From positions 46,922 through 110,921 of the forward strand of contig NZ_BMMH01000011.1 in NCBI RefSeq assembly GCF_014645735.1: a stretch of 64,000 nt of DNA, in the 5' to 3' direction. Within the stretch, counting starts at the first letter, position 1, and each line of letters begins with the position of its first letter. The DNA comes from Nocardia jinanensis. Its GTDB lineage: Bacteria; Actinomycetota; Actinomycetes; Mycobacteriales; Mycobacteriaceae. The notes under the pieces were generated by a model. It had not been told where the DNA came from, made no database searches, and was given only the letters and a program-made list of their open reading frames with translations. Below, piece after piece: positions 1 through 8,511 of this stretch. The translations under genes and the position numbers were made by a program.

Positions 1-31
1 CCGATCTGTGGACGGTCGACTGCGCGCGGAC

Positions 32-1267
32 TCAGGCCGTTTGGGTGAGGTCCGCCGCCGCGCGGGCGATGGCGAGTTCCTCGTTCGTCGGCACCACCAG
101 GACCTCTACCTTCGCGTCCGGCGGGGAGATCCGCCGCGCGGTGCGCTCCCGTGCCGTATTGCGGTCCGGGTCGACCGCGATACCGAACCGGGACAGCCCG
201 GCGAGGGTGTCGGCGCGAACATCGGGGTTGTTCTCGCCGACGCCCGCCGTGAACGTGATCGCGTCGACCCCGCCGAGCTCGATCAGGTACGCGCCGAGGT
301 AGTGGCGGAGGCGGTGTACGTACACGTCGTAGGCCAGTCGAGCCGCGGCATCGCCCGCGCCGATGAGCCGCCGCAACTCCCGGAAATCGTTGACCCCCGC
401 CAGACCGCGCAGACCCGACCCGCGGTTGAGCAGACGATCGACGCCGTTGACGTCCATATGCGCGGTACGCATGAGATGGAGGATGATCCCGGGATCCAGG
501 TCGCCCGAGCGGGTGCCCATGACCAGGCCCTCCAAGGGAGTCAGCCCCATACTCGTGTCCACCGGCTGCCCGCCGCGCAGCGCCGAGACCGAGGCGCCGT
601 TACCGAGGTGGAAGACGATCTGGTCGATCGATTCGGGTGGGCGGTTCAGGAACTCGGCGACCCGGCCGGAGACGTATTCGTGCGAGGTGCCGTGGAATCC
701 GTACCGGCGGATACCGTGCGCCGCCGCGACCTGCGCGTCGATGGCATAGGTCTTCGCGGCATCGGGCAGGCCGTGGAAGAACGCGGTATCGAATACCGCG
801 ACCTGCGGAATATCGGGCAACAGGGTGCGTACCGCCGCGATACCCCGTACGTTCGCCGGATTGTGCAGCGGCGCCAGCGCCGACAGTTCATCGATCGCGG
901 CCAGCACCCGGGCGTCGACCAGCGTGGGCTCGTAGAACACCTCACCGCCGTGTACGACCCGGTGACCGACCGCGGTCACTCCGGCCGCGGTCAGGTCGTG
1001 GCCGGTATCGGCGAACTTCTCGAATGCCAGCCGCAACCCCGCTGTGTGGTCGGGAATCACGACCTGCTCGGTCAGGGTCCGGCCATCCGCGGTGTGTTCG
1101 ATCGCACCGCCGTCCTCGCCGATCCGCTCCACCAGGCCCGCCGCCGCGATCGTGCCCGAATCCGGGTCCAGCAACTGATATTTGATCGAGGACGAACCGG
1201 AATTGACCACCAGCACCAGGTTGCCGCCCACTGCCGTCTCCCTTTCGCCGGACCGCGCCGCGGTCAC
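32..1267 (-). CDS. ackA: Acetate kinase
   Basis: Cytosolic acetate kinase, which makes ATP and acetate from acetyl phosphate and, with the upstream pta product, forms the reversible acetyl-CoA/acetate pathway. The 411-residue protein shows the N-terminal ASKHA phosphate loop (VNSGSSSIKY, about residue 22), the HGTSHEYVS motif, and a late GVGENNPDVR stretch, all hallmarks of AckA. Length fits the family (about 390-410) with roughly 15 extra N-terminal residues. The GTG start overlaps the pta stop by four bases (GTGA), so translation is probably coupled to pta. Mycobacterial genomes keep the same fgd-pta-ackA order. Confidence 0.95.
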   Translation of the reverse strand: MTAARSGERETAVGGNLVLVVNSGSSSIKYQLLDPDSGTIAAAGLVERIGEDGGAIEHTADGRTLTEQVVIPDHTAGLRLAFEKFADTGHDLTAAGVTAVGHRVVHGGEVFYEPTLVDARVLAAIDELSALAPLHNPANVRGIAAVRTLLPDIPQVAVFDTAFFHGLPDAAKTYAIDAQVAAAHGIRRYGFHGTSHEYVSGRVAEFLNRPPESIDQIVFHLGNGASVSALRGGQPVDTSMGLTPLEGLVMGTRSGDLDPGIILHLMRTAHMDVNGVDRLLNRGSGLRGLAGVNDFRELRRLIGAGDAAARLAYDVYVHRLRHYLGAYLIELGGVDAITFTAGVGENNPDVRADTLAGLSRFGIAVDPDRNTARERTARRISPPDAKVEVLVVPTNEELAIARAAADLTQTA

Positions 1268-3336
1268 TGGTCCTGCGCTTGAATGGCGGTGATGGCCACC
1301 GTGTTCACGATATCGGTGACCAGTGCGCCGCGGGACAGGTCGTTCACCGGTTTGCGCAACCCCTGTAGTACCGGCCCGATCGCGACCGCCCCCGCACTGC
1401 GCTGTACCGCCTTGTATGTGTTGTTACCGGTATTGAGGTCGGGGAAGACGAAAACGGTCGCCCGCCCGGCCACTTCGGAGCCGGGCAGTTTGGCGTCGGC
1501 GACCGTGGGTTCGATCGCCGCGTCGTATTGGATCGGTCCCTCGACCGGCAGCTCCGGCGCCCGCTCGCGGACCAGTCCCGTGGCCACCCGCACCTTGTCC
1601 ACGTCCGCGCCGCTACCGGATTCGCCCGTCGAGTACGAGAGCATCGCCACGCGGGCGTCGATACCGAAGCGGGTCGCGGTCGCGGCCGACGAGACGGCTA
1701 TATCGGCGAGCTGTTCGGAACTCGGGTCCGGGACCACCGCACAGTCGCCGTAGGCCAGCACCCGGTCGGCCAGGCACATGAGAAACACACTCGACACCGT
1801 CGAAACCCCGGGCACAGTTTTGATGATCTCGAACGAGGGCCGGATCGTATGCGCGGTGGTGTGCGCCGCCCCCGACACCATGCCGTCGGCGATACCGCGA
1901 TGCACCATCATGGTGCCGAAGTACGAGATATCGGACACCGTCTCCCGCGCCCGCTCCAGCGTCATCCCTTTGTGCTTGCGTAGTTCGGTGTATTCGCGGG
2001 CGAAATCGTCGAGATGTTCGGAGGTCCGGGGGTCGAGCACCCGGGCATCGGTGATATCCACACCCAGCTCCGCGGCCCGGGCGCGGATCGCCGTCTCGTC
2101 GCCGAGGATGATCAGGTCCGCGATCTTGCGTTGCAGGACCCGCCCCGCCGCGCGCAGCACCCGGTCGTCGTCACCCTCGGGCAGCACGATCGTCTTACGG
2201 TCGGCCCGCGCGCGTTCGATCAGCTGGTATTCGAACATCTGCGGGGTCACCACGCTGGTCAGCGGGACCTCCAGCCGGCGCAGGAAATCCGCGGCATCGA
2301 CACGGGTTTCCATCAGCGCCAGCGCCGTATCCACCTTGCGCGGATTGTGCGTCGACATCCGGCCGCGGGTGCGGTGCGCGACCCCGGCGGTCTCGTAGGT
2401 GCCCAGACCGGTGGTCAAGATGGGTAATCGCGGTTTCAGCCCGGTGATGAGCCGCGCGATCGCCGGATGCGGGAGCAACCCGCCGTTCATGATGATCCCG
2501 GCCAGCGACGGAAAACTCTCCGCCTCGTGCGCGTTCACCACACTGAGCAGAACATCGGAGCGGTCGCCGGGCGCGATGACCACCGCCCCGTCGTACAGAC
2601 GCTCCAGAATGTGCTCGGCGGTCATGCCGCCGACCATCACCCCGAGTGCCTCCCGGTGCAGCAATTCGGGGTCGCCGCTGTACATATGGCCGTCCAGGGC
2701 CTCGCACAACTCCGCCATGGTGGGCGAGATCAGCAGCGGCACCTCGGGCAGGCTCCACGACGGCACCCCGAACGGTACGAGCGCCTCCCGCACGGTATCG
2801 AGTTCCCCGGGCGCGCAGCGATTGGCGATGATCGCCGCGAGTTGCGCGTGCTCGGACTTCAACTCGGCCGCGCACAATTCCACCAGTTGCTCGACCTCCT
2901 CGGCCGAACGCCGCGCCCCCCGCACCACCAGCAGCACCGGCGCCCCCAGATTCACCGCGATCCGGGCATTGAACCGCAGTTCGCTGGGACTGGCCACATC
3001 GGTGTAATCGCTGCCCACGATTACCACGGCGTCGCAGACAGCCGCGACCGCGTGGTACCGCTCCACGATCTCGGAGATCGCGGCGTCCGGATCGGCGTGC
3101 ACCTGTTCGTAGCCGACGCCCACGGCCTGCTGGTATTCGATATCGACGGTGCTGTGTTCGAGCAGCAGCTCGAGAATGTAGTCGGGCTCGGTGGCCGACC
3201 GGGTGATCGGCCGGAACACCCCCACCCGCGCGGTGGTCGCACACAACATCTGCAGCACGCCGAGCGCCACGGTCGATTTACCGGTATCGCCCTCCGGCGA
3301 TGCGATGTACACACTGGACGCAGCAACCTCGGCCAT
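1264..3336 (-). CDS. pta: Phosphate acetyltransferase (long, three-domain form)
   Basis: Converts acetyl-CoA and phosphate to acetyl phosphate. At 690 residues it is the long form. An N-terminal P-loop BioD-like domain has the pattern SPEGDTGKST near residue 13. A central DRTGG-type regulatory domain lies around residues 220-330, and the catalytic PTA_PTB domain begins near residue 370 (RADRKTIVLPEGDDDRVL). Family knowledge says the N-terminal part allosterically controls the C-terminal catalytic part. ATG start; it is the first gene of the two-gene operon with ackA, and its promoter must lie in the 475-bp gap upstream of it. Confidence 0.95.
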   Translation of the reverse strand: MAEVAASSVYIASPEGDTGKSTVALGVLQMLCATTARVGVFRPITRSATEPDYILELLLEHSTVDIEYQQAVGVGYEQVHADPDAAISEIVERYHAVAAVCDAVVIVGSDYTDVASPSELRFNARIAVNLGAPVLLVVRGARRSAEEVEQLVELCAAELKSEHAQLAAIIANRCAPGELDTVREALVPFGVPSWSLPEVPLLISPTMAELCEALDGHMYSGDPELLHREALGVMVGGMTAEHILERLYDGAVVIAPGDRSDVLLSVVNAHEAESFPSLAGIIMNGGLLPHPAIARLITGLKPRLPILTTGLGTYETAGVAHRTRGRMSTHNPRKVDTALALMETRVDAADFLRRLEVPLTSVVTPQMFEYQLIERARADRKTIVLPEGDDDRVLRAAGRVLQRKIADLIILGDETAIRARAAELGVDITDARVLDPRTSEHLDDFAREYTELRKHKGMTLERARETVSDISYFGTMMVHRGIADGMVSGAAHTTAHTIRPSFEIIKTVPGVSTVSSVFLMCLADRVLAYGDCAVVPDPSSEQLADIAVSSAATATRFGIDARVAMLSYSTGESGSGADVDKVRVATGLVRERAPELPVEGPIQYDAAIEPTVADAKLPGSEVAGRATVFVFPDLNTGNNTYKAVQRSAGAVAIGPVLQGLRKPVNDLSRGALVTDIVNTVAITAIQAQDQ

Positions 3337-3811
3337 ACGGTGAGTTTATGGTGCGCAGGTGCGCACGTGCGCGTGGGCGGGTCCAGGTGTCATCCTTCCG
3401 CGGAGGGCTGGGGCCGGCCGCGCCCGCTCCATAGGACTCCTCCGTTGTGCGCGGCGAACTCGACCGTGCGGTGCCGGAACCGGGCCGGTCAAGGGCTGTT
3501 GCCGAGCGCGGAGACGCTGTTCGTGGTCATCGCGGGAATCGAGGCCGTTGTGATGAACGATCGAAATTTTCTGCTGGTGACCCAGGACACCACGGCACCC
3601 TAAAGTCCGGATATCGTCGGATATCTCTCGGACTCACCGACCGGCCCGTTCGAATCGCCGGCGCTCCTGTATCAGGCGAAGGAATCGGGCCCGTCCGGAT
3701 CGTCGCCTCGCTACCGGCTGCGTGCCCGATAGCCACCGCTATGGTGTACCGCCGAGGTTGCCTGCGGTATCCCGTTGGGGCGGATATCGCAGGCACCCGC
3801 CGTCCTTCCGC
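3337..3811. other. Intergenic region between pta and fgd
   Basis: This 475-bp gap separates the pta start from the fgd stop, both on the minus strand. I find no convincing coding sequence; the open frames here lack ribosome sites and recognisable domains. It should hold the promoter of pta-ackA (near 3340-3450) and the terminator of fgd, described separately. No known riboswitch motif was recognised. Confidence 0.5.
3760..3794 (-). terminator. Terminator-like hairpin after fgd
   Basis: The plus-strand arms GCCTGCGGTATCC and GGATATCGCAGGC form a 13-bp stem with one mismatch around a 9-base loop. It starts about 18 bases beyond the fgd stop on the minus strand. There is no T-run, as is common for high-GC actinobacterial terminators. 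Confidence 0.55.
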
Positions 3812-4822
3812 TTACCCCAGTTTCCGCAGCCGGGGGGCCAGGTCGCGCTGAAACAGGTCCAGGAAGCGTTTCTGGTCGTGGCCGGGTGCGTGGAAGACCA
3901 GGTGGTTCAGGCCCGCGTCGACGTACGGCTGCACCAGTTCGACCGCCTGGTCCGGGTCGCTGGCGACGACCCAGCGTTTGGCGATCTGTTCGATCGGGAG
4001 CGCGTCGGCCGCTTCTTCCATTTCGATCGGATCGTGGATGCTGTGCTTCTGTTCGGGGGTCAGCGACAGCGGTGCCCAGAAACGGGTGTTCTCGAGCGCG
4101 AGTTCGGGATCGGTGTCGTAGGAGATCTTGATCTCGATCATCCGGTCGATTGTGCTGACCTCACGGTCCACCTTCGCCGCGCCCTCCGCGACAGCCGGCA
4201 TCAGCTTCTCCGTGTACAGGTCCATGCCCTTACCCGAGGTGCAGATGAAACCGTCGCCCGCGCGACCCGCGTACCGGGCCACCACCGGGCCGCCGGCGGC
4301 GATGTAGACCGGGATCCCGCCTTCGGGTACGTCGTAGATGGAGGCGCCGACCGTCTTGTAGTAGTTACCGTCGAAATCGGTCCGGGCGCCGGTCCACAGG
4401 GCGCGCATCAGATCCACCGATTCCCGCAGCCGCGCGAACCGCTCCTTGAACTCCGGCCATTCCCCCGAGTAGCCGGTGGCGATCTCGTTCAGGGCCTCGC
4501 CGGTGCCCACACCCAGCATCACCCGACCCGGATACAGGCAGCCCAGTGTCGCGAACGCCTGCGCGATCACGGCGGGGTTGTACCGGAAGGTGGGGGTGAG
4601 TACCGACGTACCGAGCAGGATCCGCTCGGTACGCTCACCCGCCGCGGCCAGCCAGGCCAGGGAGAACGGTGCGTGGCCGCCCTTGTGCCGCCACGGCTGG
4701 AAATGGTCGCTGACCGTGGCGCTGTCGAGGCCGTGTTCCTCGACCAGTACCGCCAGCTCTACCAGTTCACGGGGTCCGAATTGTTCCGCCGACGCTTTGT
4801 ATCCGAGCTTCAGCTCACCCAT
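3812..4822 (-). CDS. fgd: F420-dependent glucose-6-phosphate dehydrogenase
   Basis: Oxidises glucose-6-phosphate to 6-phosphogluconolactone while reducing cofactor F420, supplying F420H2 to reductases in the cytosol. The 336-residue length equals that of M. tuberculosis FGD1. The sequence is a luciferase-like TIM barrel starting MGELKLGYKASAEQF, with conserved stretches SDHFQPW (about residue 38), TGEALNE (about 107) and the phosphate-binding AAGGP (about 175). ATG start. Its adjacency to pta-ackA matches mycobacteria. The F420-linked luciferase-like gene at 14.7 kb is a plausible consumer of F420H2, though that link is inferred. Confidence 0.95.
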   Translation of the reverse strand: MGELKLGYKASAEQFGPRELVELAVLVEEHGLDSATVSDHFQPWRHKGGHAPFSLAWLAAAGERTERILLGTSVLTPTFRYNPAVIAQAFATLGCLYPGRVMLGVGTGEALNEIATGYSGEWPEFKERFARLRESVDLMRALWTGARTDFDGNYYKTVGASIYDVPEGGIPVYIAAGGPVVARYAGRAGDGFICTSGKGMDLYTEKLMPAVAEGAAKVDREVSTIDRMIEIKISYDTDPELALENTRFWAPLSLTPEQKHSIHDPIEMEEAADALPIEQIAKRWVVASDPDQAVELVQPYVDAGLNHLVFHAPGHDQKRFLDLFQRDLAPRLRKLG

Positions 4823-5035
4823 TTGCGCCCACTCCTGTCGCGTTGTGGCCGGACCGTTTCCGGCCCGGATTCGACCCTAATAGGCGCAGTTGGGCCGAGC
4901 CCACCCGCAGCCCGCGAGTGACCGCGGCGAGCGCGCAGGTACGCCGTGGTGTCCGGTGGTCTCGTTCTCGGCTCGCGTTCGTCACTGCGGGCGCGGCATA
5001 CCCACCCCTGGGCCCGCGAAGCGCAGAATCGATGA

Positions 5036-5851
5036 GTGAGCACAGACGACCGGATTCTGTCCTACCTCACCGATATGGACGGGGTGCTGGTGCACGAGGA
5101 CCATATGGTCCCCGGCGCCGACGAATTCCTCGCCGAATTGCGGGCCGAGGAGATCCCGTTCCTGGTCTTGACCAACAACTCCATCCGCACCCCGCGCGAT
5201 CTGCAGGCACGATTGCGGCAGACCGGGCTGGAGATCCCCGAGCATTCGATCTGGACCTCCGCCCTGGCCACGGCGAGCTTCCTCAACGAGCAGCGGCCGG
5301 GTGGGACCGCCTATGTGGTCGGTGAGTCCGGGTTGACCACCGCGCTGCACGAGATCGGTTATGTGCTGACCGAGGTGGACCCCGACTATGTGGTGCTGGG
5401 GGAGACCCGCACCTACTCGTTCGAGGCGATCACCACGGCGATCCGGCTGGTCGAGCGGGGTGCGCGGTTCATCGCCACCAACCCCGACCCGACCGGTCCG
5501 TCCCGCGACGGTGTACTACCCGCGACCGGTTCGGTGGCCGCCCTGATCACCCGCGCCACCGGCCGCGACCCCTACTACATCGGCAAGCCGAACCCGTTGA
5601 TGATGCGTTCGGCGCTGCGCCGGATCAACGCCCACTCACAGACCAGCGTGATGATCGGCGACCGGATGGACACCGATGTGATCTCCGGGATGGAGGCCGG
5701 TATGCGCACCATCCTGGTGACCTCCGGTATCTCGACGAAGATGTCGGTCGAGCACTACCCCTACCGGCCGACCATGGTCCTGAACTCGGTGGCCGACCTG
5801 GCGGGGCGGGTACGGACCCCGTTCGCCGCCGAGTCGACCTCGCCGCACTGA
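5036..5851 (+). CDS. HAD-IIA family hydrolase (NagD-like phosphatase)
   Basis: A 271-residue haloacid-dehalogenase phosphatase of subfamily IIA. Visible motifs: motif I TDMDGVLVHE, where the family pattern is DxDGV(L/I); motif II LVLTNNS near residue 42; a large C2-type cap in the middle; and motif III/IV GKPNPLMM with GDRMDTDVISG near residue 205. Proteins of this type hydrolyse small phosphate esters such as 4-nitrophenylphosphate and sugar or nucleotide monophosphates; the substrate cannot be read from sequence. The start is a GTG about 210 bp from the divergently transcribed fgd. Confidence 0.88.
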   Translation: MSTDDRILSYLTDMDGVLVHEDHMVPGADEFLAELRAEEIPFLVLTNNSIRTPRDLQARLRQTGLEIPEHSIWTSALATASFLNEQRPGGTAYVVGESGLTTALHEIGYVLTEVDPDYVVLGETRTYSFEAITTAIRLVERGARFIATNPDPTGPSRDGVLPATGSVAALITRATGRDPYYIGKPNPLMMRSALRRINAHSQTSVMIGDRMDTDVISGMEAGMRTILVTSGISTKMSVEHYPYRPTMVLNSVADLAGRVRTPFAAESTSPH

Positions 5852-5990
5852 CCCGGGCTGCCCCCGATCCGTCCGTCCGAGTCCTGCCGGCGCCCGTCCT
5901 GGGTCAGGCCTGTCGGGACATATTGTCGTCGCCCTCCGTGCCTATGTCCCAGGTCGGCATCCGACCACGCGGCGCCGGAGGCGCCGCAGA

Positions 5991-7205
5991 TCAACCCAGC
6001 GCGTGTTCCAGGTCGCCCAGCAGGTCTTCGATATCCTCGAGGCCGACCGAGATCCGCACGACACCGTCCGACAGCCCGATGCTCGCGCGGCCTTCCGGGC
6101 CCATCGCCCGGTGGGTGGTGGTCGCCGGGTGGGTGATGAGGGATTTCGCATCGCCCAGGTTGTTGGAGATATCGACGATCCGCAGCCTGTTCAGTACTTC
6201 GAAGGCGCGTTTCTTGGCGAGATCGGCGGCGGCCTCGAGTTCGAAGGTCACCACAGTGCCGCCGCCGCTCATTTGTTCGGTCGCCAGCGCGTATTGCGGG
6301 TGCGATTCCAGGAACGGATACCGGACCCAGCTCACCGCCGGATGCTCGTCGAGGTAGCGCGCGATCCGCAGCGCCGAATCGCTGGACTGCCGGACCCGCA
6401 GCGGCATGGTTTCCAGCCCTTTGAGCAGCGTCCAGGCGTTGAACGGGCTCAGCGCGGGTCCGGTGTGACGCATCAGCGTCTTCACCGGGCCCTCGATGTA
6501 CTCCGATGTACCGAGGATCGCGCCGCCCAGCACCCGGCCCTGGCCGTCGATGTGTTTGGTGCCCGAGTAGACCACCACATCGGCGCCGAGTTCGAATCCA
6601 CGCTGCAGCAGTGGGGTGGCGAACACATTGTCCAGGACCACCTTCGCACCCGCGGCGTGGGCCAGTTCGCAGACCTTGCGCACGTCGACCAGGGTCTGCA
6701 TCGGGTTGGCCGGGGTTTCGAAGAACACCGCGGTGGTGGGCTCGGACAGGGCGGCTTCCCACTGGTCGAGGTCTTCACCGTCGACGAAAACCGTCTCCAC
6801 ACCCCAGCGGGGCAGGATCTCGTTGCACACCACGAAACAGGACCCGAACAGGCTGCGGGCGGCCACCAGCCGATCGCCCGCCTTCAGCAGAGCGCCGAGG
6901 GCGACGAAGACCGCCGCCATACCGCTGGCGGTCGCGAAACAGGCTTCGGCGCTGTCGAGCAGCCGCATCCGCTCCTGGAAGGTGGTCACCGTGGGGTTGC
7001 CGTAGCGGGAGTACACGTAGTGCGGATTGTCGCCGGTGAACGCGGCCTCGGCCGCTTCGGCGCTGGCGTAGACGAATCCGGAGTTCAGGTACAGGGCCTC
7101 GGAGGTTTCGTCGAACCCCGACCTGCTCAGGCCGCCGCGCACGCCCAGCGTCGCCGGGCCGACGCCTTCGGGTAGCGGACGTTCGAACGAGCCGCCGCCG
7201 ATCAC
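5991..7205 (-). CDS. metZ: O-succinylhomoserine sulfhydrylase
   Basis: PLP enzyme of the Cys/Met metabolism family that makes homocysteine from O-succinylhomoserine (or the acetyl ester) and sulfide. The 404-residue protein shows YSRYGNPT near residue 65, the PLP-lysine context VYSGTKHIDGQGR near residue 205, and SLITHPATTTHR near residue 335. I chose the GTG at 7205 because it overlaps the stop of the upstream rhodanese gene by four bases (GTGA) and removes about 54 unrelated, arginine-rich residues from the longer open frame. The rhodanese partner suggests a sulfur-supply link. Confidence 0.92.
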   Translation of the reverse strand: MIGGGSFERPLPEGVGPATLGVRGGLSRSGFDETSEALYLNSGFVYASAEAAEAAFTGDNPHYVYSRYGNPTVTTFQERMRLLDSAEACFATASGMAAVFVALGALLKAGDRLVAARSLFGSCFVVCNEILPRWGVETVFVDGEDLDQWEAALSEPTTAVFFETPANPMQTLVDVRKVCELAHAAGAKVVLDNVFATPLLQRGFELGADVVVYSGTKHIDGQGRVLGGAILGTSEYIEGPVKTLMRHTGPALSPFNAWTLLKGLETMPLRVRQSSDSALRIARYLDEHPAVSWVRYPFLESHPQYALATEQMSGGGTVVTFELEAAADLAKKRAFEVLNRLRIVDISNNLGDAKSLITHPATTTHRAMGPEGRASIGLSDGVVRISVGLEDIEDLLGDLEHALG

Positions 7206-7618
7206 GACTGCCGCCAGGGGAGTCCCTGGGCCCGCCAGCCGGCGCCGCCGCGGTGTCCGAGTTCGTCCAGCGGACCCTCGAATCCCTCGCTGATGTTGTA
7301 GGCGGGTGCGATACCGGCCGCGGTCGCGGCGTCGGCGGCATGCGCCGAACGCTGACCGGAGCGACACAGGAAGAGGACGGGTGCGTCGGCGGGGTGGCCG
7401 GCCAGCGCGCTACGCAGTTGGTCGAGGAATTCGGTATTGCGGGCACCGGTACCGTCGACCCACTCCACCAGCAGGGTGGGCTTGGCGATCGGGCTGGTAT
7501 CGGGTACTCCGACGAACTTCCACTCGGCTTCGGTCCGCACATCCACCAGGACTGCGTCCGGATTCTCGGTCAGCAGTTCCCATGCCTGCTGCGGGCCGAT
7601 ATCCCCTGCGTAACTCAT
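7202..7618 (-). CDS. Rhodanese-like domain protein
   Basis: A single rhodanese domain of 138 residues with DVRTEAEWKFVGVP near residue 25 and the active-site loop FLCRSGQRSA, whose cysteine is the predicted sulfane-carrying residue. It is the first gene of the operon with metZ, so it may carry or sense sulfur for homocysteine synthesis (inference). The ATG at 7618 is preceded by AGGAGG at eight bases; an in-frame GTG nine bases upstream overlaps that ribosome site and is unlikely. M. tuberculosis has the same rhodanese-metZ pairing. Confidence 0.88.
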   Translation of the reverse strand: MSYAGDIGPQQAWELLTENPDAVLVDVRTEAEWKFVGVPDTSPIAKPTLLVEWVDGTGARNTEFLDQLRSALAGHPADAPVLFLCRSGQRSAHAADAATAAGIAPAYNISEGFEGPLDELGHRGGAGWRAQGLPWRQS

Positions 7619-7739
7619 ACGTGGCACCTCCTACGAATCCGCACTTGCCGCATCCGATCGATGCGCGCCAGGTCGTCACCCGGAGCACCCCACCGCGGAG
7701 GAGGGTTGCCGACCAGCGAGCCGGGGCTTGGTACTGGTA

Positions 7740-7759
7740 CTCATGACCCAATTCATGAG
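7740..7759. promoter_or_regulatory. Palindrome upstream of the rhodanese-metZ operon
   Basis: Perfect 7-bp arms CTCATGA and TCATGAG flank a 6-bp spacer CCCAAT. It lies about 120 bp upstream of the rhodanese start and about 75 bp past the stop of the next minus-strand gene, in the only gap that can hold the operon promoter. An operator is inferred from symmetry and place; I do not recognise the binding protein. Confidence 0.35.
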
Positions 7760-7812
7760 ATTGCCCGGCCCGGCCCGGCCCTGTCAAACGTTGGTTGACG
7801 CTCCCGGCGGAA

Positions 7813-8283
7813 TCATTCGACCGGCAGGTTGCACACCAGCCAGTCGCCGTCGGTGAGGAACAGCCACCAGGTCGCGGTCTTCTCCTCGCCCTCGACTTCG
7901 CTGGTCACCTCGATGGTCGCCGTATCGCCGTTGACCTGGACGGGGCCGAATCTCGCGATCTCGATGTCCTTCCCGGTCTCGCCGGGCTTCAGCTGCCCGG
8001 CCAGCGGTGAGCGCGCGGGAACGAAGCCGGGGCAGACCGCCTCGCGTGGCGGCTCCACCCCGTAGCGGCTGCTCGCCTCGGCGAACTCACGGACCGCTCC
8101 GGCGATCCGGTCGGAATCTGTGACATTTTTCTCAACGGGCGACACCAGTCCGGCGATCAGCACACCGCCCAGGACCAGGGCGGCAACCACCGCGGCCACG
8201 ATGAACGGGGTGATCGAGCGCGGTGGTTCACCGTCGCCCGATTTCCCGGCCGCCTGCTCGTCGGCTCCTCCGGCATCGGTCAT
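7813..8283 (-). CDS. Rv0361-family single-pass membrane protein
   Basis: A 156-residue protein with an acidic and glycine-rich cytosolic N-terminus, one membrane helix (FIVAAVVAALVLGGVLIAGL, about residues 26-45), and an extracytoplasmic domain of about 105 residues. The outer domain has two cysteines (VCPGF and LVCNLPVE) that could form a disulfide. Actinobacterial proteins of this architecture are annotated as the Rv0361 family; their function is unknown. The ATG at 8283 is chosen because residues before it look non-coding. It is transcribed divergently from fprA. Confidence 0.7.
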   Translation of the reverse strand: MTDAGGADEQAAGKSGDGEPPRSITPFIVAAVVAALVLGGVLIAGLVSPVEKNVTDSDRIAGAVREFAEASSRYGVEPPREAVCPGFVPARSPLAGQLKPGETGKDIEIARFGPVQVNGDTATIEVTSEVEGEEKTATWWLFLTDGDWLVCNLPVE

Positions 8284-8446
8284 ACCGACGATCATCCCTG
8301 GTCCCTGGATCGGTCCGTGCCCGGACCCCGATAGAATCACAGGGGAGGCGGGTACCACAGCACATCGCTACCCGCACAGACGTGGGACGACGAACGGCGA
8401 CCAGCCGCCCGCGAACGACGCGATGTAGGTGCATATGGGCCGCGCG

Positions 8447-8465
8447 TCAAGTTAGCCTGAGCTAA
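8447..8465 (+). promoter_or_regulatory. Candidate IdeR/DtxR iron box before fprA
   Basis: The 19 bases beginning TCAAGTTAGCCTGAG match the published DtxR/IdeR consensus (TTAGGTTAGCCTAACCTAA) at 15 positions by my alignment. They also contain the perfect inverted repeat GTTAGC-CTGA-GCTAAC at 8451-8466. The site lies 47 bp before the fprA start, where a repressor would block transcription. Iron-dependent repression of the ferredoxin reductase is inferred. Confidence 0.6.
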
Positions 8466-8511
8466 CAACAACGCCAGTGATTCTTTCGACCGATAAGGGT
8501 GCGCGTAACAG

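Noticed and set aside
8..1282. Long open frame antisense to ackA on the plus strand
   Set aside because: It is a codon-bias shadow of ackA in high-GC DNA, with no ribosome site and no domain. The same reasoning removes the long frames antisense to fgd, pknG, dnaE, thiO and the beta-carboxylase gene.
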